NCBI RefSeq assembly: GCF_016703145.1
Contig: NZ_JADJCO010000003.1
Span: forward strand, 806,001 to 870,000
DNA: 64,000 bases
Source: Ottowia sp.
GTDB taxonomy: Bacteria > Pseudomonadota > Gammaproteobacteria > Burkholderiales > Burkholderiaceae_C
Direction of reading: 5' to 3'
Shown here: piece after piece, positions 61,129-64,000 of the stretch
Layout of the letters: every line of letters starts with the position of its first letter
Numbering within the stretch: the first letter of the stretch is position 1
Translations under genes and position numbers: made by a program
The notes under the pieces: model-generated
Told to the model about the DNA's origin: nothing
The model's input: the letters and a program-made list of their open reading frames with translations, nothing else
The model's database searches: none

Positions 61129-62135
61129 GGCGCGAATTGCCTGATTTTCTGCTCGATGGCGCCGAACACCGACTCGCCGCCCAGCCCCTTCATCTCGATG
61201 CGGAGGGTGTCGCCGAAGCGCATGTAGGCCGTCCGGGGCGCGCCGTCCTGGAGGGTCTCCATGGCGCGCTTCTCGGCGATGCAGCCGTAGCCCTTGGGCC
61301 ATTCGCGCCGGCCGTCCCTCTCGATGCCGGGGTTGCTGACGGTGCCGCCGCCTACGATGGTGCCGGCGCGCAGCCGGCGCGTGCGCGCGGCGTGGGCGAT
61401 CAACTGGCCGAAGTGAAAGCGCATCTCCGGCCCGGCGTCGCGCATCCCGACCTTGCGGCCGTTCCAGGTGGTCTGCATCGTGAGGTGCACGCGGCCCGCC
61501 TGCCAGGCCTCGCCCAGTTCGTCGGGCGTGACGGCGACCGGACTGAAGGCGGTGGCGGGCTTGCCCTGGAGCAGGCCCATGCGCTTGTCGATCTCGGCGG
61601 CGATCAGCGCGCGCAGGCTGACGTCGTTGGCCAGCATCAGCAGGCGCACGGCCTTCAGCCCCTGCTCGGGCGTGGCGGCCATGGGCACGTCGCCGGTGAT
61701 CACGGCCAGTTCGGCCTCGAAGTCGATGTCGAAGGCCTCGTCGGCCACCAGGATGTCGTCGCGGGGGCCGAGGAAGTCGTCGCTGCCGCCCTGGTACATG
61801 AGCGGCTCGGTGTAGAAGCTCTCGGGCACGTCGCCCTTGCCGGCGGCGCGCACCAGCTCGACGTGGTTCAAATAGGCCGAGCCGTCGGCCCACTGGTAGG
61901 CGCGCGGCAGCGGCGCCATGCACAGCGCGGGATCGAACGGGAAGGCGTGGCGCGCCTTGCCCTGGTCGAGCGTGTGCGACAGGTCCTGCAACTGGGGGGA
62001 AAGGAAGTTCCAGTCGTCCAACACCTGCTGCAGGCGGCTGGCGATGCCGGTCGCATAATGGGCCGTCGTCAGGTCGCGCGAGACGACCACCAGCTGGCCG
62101 TCGCGCGAACCGTCTTTGTAGGTTGCCAGTTTCAT
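61125..62135 (-). CDS. Fumarylacetoacetate hydrolase-family protein
   Basis: A 336-residue enzyme of the FAH/2-hydroxyhepta-2,4-diene-1,7-dioate isomerase superfamily. The metal-site acid cluster is FDIDFEAELAVITGDVP, and GGGTVSNPG and GDTLRIEMKGLG are conserved. Such enzymes cleave or isomerise ring-fission products of aromatic catabolism. The adjoining Bug pseudogene suggests that an uptake gene once accompanied it. The substrate is unknown. Confidence 0.9.
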   Translation of the reverse strand: MKLATYKDGSRDGQLVVVSRDLTTAHYATGIASRLQQVLDDWNFLSPQLQDLSHTLDQGKARHAFPFDPALCMAPLPRAYQWADGSAYLNHVELVRAAGKGDVPESFYTEPLMYQGGSDDFLGPRDDILVADEAFDIDFEAELAVITGDVPMAATPEQGLKAVRLLMLANDVSLRALIAAEIDKRMGLLQGKPATAFSPVAVTPDELGEAWQAGRVHLTMQTTWNGRKVGMRDAGPEMRFHFGQLIAHAARTRRLRAGTIVGGGTVSNPGIERDGRREWPKGYGCIAEKRAMETLQDGAPRTAYMRFGDTLRIEMKGLGGESVFGAIEQKIRQFAP

Positions 62136-62213
62136 GGGCGCGAGTGTAGGGTTTCGGGTCCGCCGGCAAGCACGCCGCCCCGCCCTCCGCCCGTGCCGGG
62201 GAGGCTTGGACAG

Positions 62214-63221
62214 GTGGACCGCGCGCAGCGCATCGGACAGCGGCCGCCGATCGGTCTGGTGCTGATCGTCGCCTTGGCGCACGCCCTGCTGATCGGGGCA
62301 GCGCCCCGCCGGGCCGCGCTCCCGCCCGCCGCGCCGGCGCCCCCGGCGCTGTGGACCCGGGCCATCGCCGCCGCGCCCGCGCCGCCAGCCGTGGCGGAGC
62401 CCGCCCCCCAACCACCCGCGCCGGTCGTCCGTCCGCCCTCCGCGTCACGCTCCGCCCACGCGCCGCGCGTGGCCGCGGCGACGTCCAGGCCGGCACGCAC
62501 CCATGCGTCCGCTCGCGGGGCCACGCACGCGGCCCCGCCCGTGTCGCCGGTGCCGGTGCGCGTGCCCGGCTCCGCCACGCTCGACTACGCGGTCAGCGGC
62601 GTGTCGCGCGGCCTGCCCTACGAGGCCGAGGCGCGGCTGCATTGGCAGCGCGACGCGGCGCGCTACGAGGCCACCTGGACGGTGAATTCGCCGCACGAGG
62701 GCGCGCGCACGCAGCGCAGCGAAGGCGTCGTCACGCCCGCCGGCCTGGCGCCCGAGCGCTTCGCCGAAAAGGCGCGCGGCGAGCGCGCCGCGCATTTCGA
62801 CCCCGAGGGCGCGCGCATCCGCTTCAGCGCCAACGCGCCCGACGCCGCGCTGCACCCCGGCGCCCAGGACCGCCTCAGCGCGGCGCTGCAGTTGGGCGCG
62901 CTGCTCGCCGCCGCGCCTGCGCGCTACCCGCCCGGCACCGTGATCACCGTGCAGACGGCCGGCGTGCGCGAGGCCGAGCCCTGGGCCTGGGAAGTGCAGG
63001 ACGACGAGATCCTGCAGCTGGCCGGCCACGCGCTGCCCAGCGCCCGGCTGGTGCGCGCGCCGCCCACGGCCTACGCCCCGCGCATCGAGCTGTGGCTGGC
63101 GCGCACTCTCGGCCACCTGCCCGTGCGCCTGCGCGTCACGCAGGCCAGCGGCGACGTGGCCGATCAGCAACTGCGCGCGGTGGCGGGCGTCGCCTTCGAG
63201 GCGCCGCGGCCAGGCGATTGA
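62214..63221 (+). CDS. DUF3108-domain envelope protein
   Basis: A 335-residue protein with an N-terminal hydrophobic segment (IGLVLIVALAHALLIGAA), a Pro/Ala-rich linker (about 35-110), then a DUF3108 beta domain (about 120-320: LDYAVSGVSRGLPYEAEARL, PERFAEKARGERAAHFD, RVTQASGDVADQQLRA). The start is GTG at 62214 after GGGGAGG. The linker suggests it spans the periplasm. Function is not established. It is divergent from the FAH gene. Confidence 0.85.
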   Translation: MDRAQRIGQRPPIGLVLIVALAHALLIGAAPRRAALPPAAPAPPALWTRAIAAAPAPPAVAEPAPQPPAPVVRPPSASRSAHAPRVAAATSRPARTHASARGATHAAPPVSPVPVRVPGSATLDYAVSGVSRGLPYEAEARLHWQRDAARYEATWTVNSPHEGARTQRSEGVVTPAGLAPERFAEKARGERAAHFDPEGARIRFSANAPDAALHPGAQDRLSAALQLGALLAAAPARYPPGTVITVQTAGVREAEPWAWEVQDDEILQLAGHALPSARLVRAPPTAYAPRIELWLARTLGHLPVRLRVTQASGDVADQQLRAVAGVAFEAPRPGD

Positions 63222-63363
63222 CTTGGCGGGAATTTTTCACGGGCGGGCGCTGGTCCGACAGCGGCTCAGGGTAAGCGCGGACATCTTGAATCCCCGGCCT
63301 GCGTTCTCATCTGTGGAGGGCAAGCACACCTGTCAATGCCGTCCAGAAAGGACCAGTGCACCA

Positions 63364-63645
63364 ATGAACACGCTCTACGAATCCGACACCTTCGCGGTCG
63401 TTCACTTGCTGCCCGACGCGCCCCAGGGCGCCGACGTGCCGGCGGGCACGCCCGTGCTGGCGCGCCACGGGTTCGAGATCGTGGACAAGCGCTCGGGCAA
63501 GGAGGTCTACCTCGACGGCCTGTGGGCCGAGCTGTTTCAGCGGCGCATCACCGCCTGGCAGGAAAACACGCCCACCCAGGAAGAGGTCGAGGACACGCTG
63601 GAGGGCTACGCCGAACTGGCGCAGAACCCGGTGGTCGTGCACTGA
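63364..63645 (+). CDS. DUF3567 small protein
   Basis: A 93-residue acidic cytoplasmic protein. GFEIVDKRSGKEVYLDGLWA and TPTQEEVEDTLEGYAELAQN match a family restricted largely to Burkholderiales. Function is unknown. The ATG at 63364 is preferred since the upstream reading from 63223 is arginine-rich noise. It has its own 140-bp upstream region. Confidence 0.87.
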   Translation: MNTLYESDTFAVVHLLPDAPQGADVPAGTPVLARHGFEIVDKRSGKEVYLDGLWAELFQRRITAWQENTPTQEEVEDTLEGYAELAQNPVVVH

Positions 63646-63729
63646 CCTCGCGCCTGTCCCGCCACCGCGTCCCCGCAATTCACCGCCGCGGGCCCGGTCC
63701 GCGTCCACGGGGCGCGTAGCATCCGGGCC

Positions 63730-64000
63730 ATGCCTCGGCTCGTTTCCATTGTCTTTGTCCTGTGCTTGGCCGCCTGCGCCAGCTCGCCGCCGTTGAACGG
63801 CGCGGAGCAGGCCCGCCTGGCCGCGCTGCTGCCCGCCGACGTGCTGCTGCTGGGCGAGCAGCACGACGCCCCCGAGCACCAGCGCATCGAGCGGCAGGCC
63901 GTCGCCTGGCTGGCCGCGCGCGGCGCGCTGGCCGCCGTGGCGCTGGAGATGGCCGAGCAGGGCCGCGCCACCACCGGCCTGCCGCGCGCGGCCAGCGAGG
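63730..64000 (+). CDS. ChaN-like haem-binding lipoprotein, N-terminal part (runs off the window)
   Basis: The first 90 codons are visible. A lipoprotein signal (SIVFVLCLAACASS, Cys near 16) is followed by VLLLGEQHDAPEHQRIERQA and AAVALEMAEQGRA, the start of a ChaN/PF04187 domain. ChaN of Campylobacter is a haem-binding outer-membrane lipoprotein involved in iron uptake. TAGCAT (63717-63722) lies seven bases before the ATG and there is no Shine-Dalgarno sequence. Truncated only by the window edge. Confidence 0.85.
   Translation, partial: MPRLVSIVFVLCLAACASSPPLNGAEQARLAALLPADVLLLGEQHDAPEHQRIERQAVAWLAARGALAAVALEMAEQGRATTGLPRAASE

Overview
The window is a very GC-rich bacterial chromosome segment, dense in genes. 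Its content points to a betaproteobacterium of the Comamonadaceae (Burkholderiales): several Bug-type (TctC) solute-binding proteins, the lipB-lipA cluster with a DUF493 gene, a DUF3567 gene, a PhaM-like granule protein, a regulatory PTS (EIIA-Man/HPr/EI), an alkyl-sulfatase-like protein and a gatCAB operon divergent from mreBCD. The species cannot be named from the sequence alone.

Layout. 1-5180: a co-directional cluster with the end of one Bug protein, a complete tandem paralogue, a DUF1254/DUF1214 protein, an alkyl-sulfatase-like MBL protein and a third Bug protein. 5204-9237: a bidirectional terminator, a TlpA thioredoxin lipoprotein, an unknown lipoprotein, then EIIA, ptsH and ptsI. 9371-12045: a Spy/CpxP-like lipoprotein and a two-component pair. 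12133-17479: an NADP-dependent oxidoreductase, an EamA exporter, ynfA, lipA, lipB, a DUF493 gene and a D-amino-acid aminotransferase. 17606-24957: the complete F1Fo ATP synthase operon (atpIBEFHAGDC) and its terminator. 25012-27840: an accessory patch with an ORF-deleted group II intron, a cyclic-nucleotide-binding-domain protein and a decayed IS1182-like transposase. 28018-33347: lemA with two TPM-domain genes, an NTF2-like protein, a YheT-type hydrolase, an unknown protein and a diheme cytochrome c interrupted by a stop codon. 33486-40390: an AcrAB-OprM type RND pump divergent from its TetR repressor, with a near-perfect AcrR-type operator between them. 40445-47033: tRNA-Arg(CCG), katA, mrdA and mreDCB. 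47244-54914: gatCAB, a DUF4124 gene, pyrE, exonuclease III, an MBL hydrolase and an AmpG-like MFS protein. 54955-58637: FIST, PhaM-like and a copper-handling trio (PCu(A)C, YcnI, DUF2946-like). 58743-64000: two GSTs, a multiply broken Bug pseudogene, an FAH-family enzyme, DUF3108, DUF3567 and the start of a ChaN-like lipoprotein.

The least conventional content is a dispersed repeat of about 64 bp. It has two hairpins: GCTATT-n5-AATAGC, then a GGCGCA spacer, then GGCT-n-AGCC followed by a T-run. I count about 16 copies. Most lie between genes, but some have become coding sequence. One copy encodes the start codon and signal-peptide core of a TPM-domain protein. Others lie in frame in gatB, in the RND fusion protein and probably in the aminotransferase. 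Two in-gene copies have changed both arms of the first stem and still pair. A second, GC-rich repeat family is tandem between ptsH and ptsI and is inserted in frame in the receiver domain of the response regulator.
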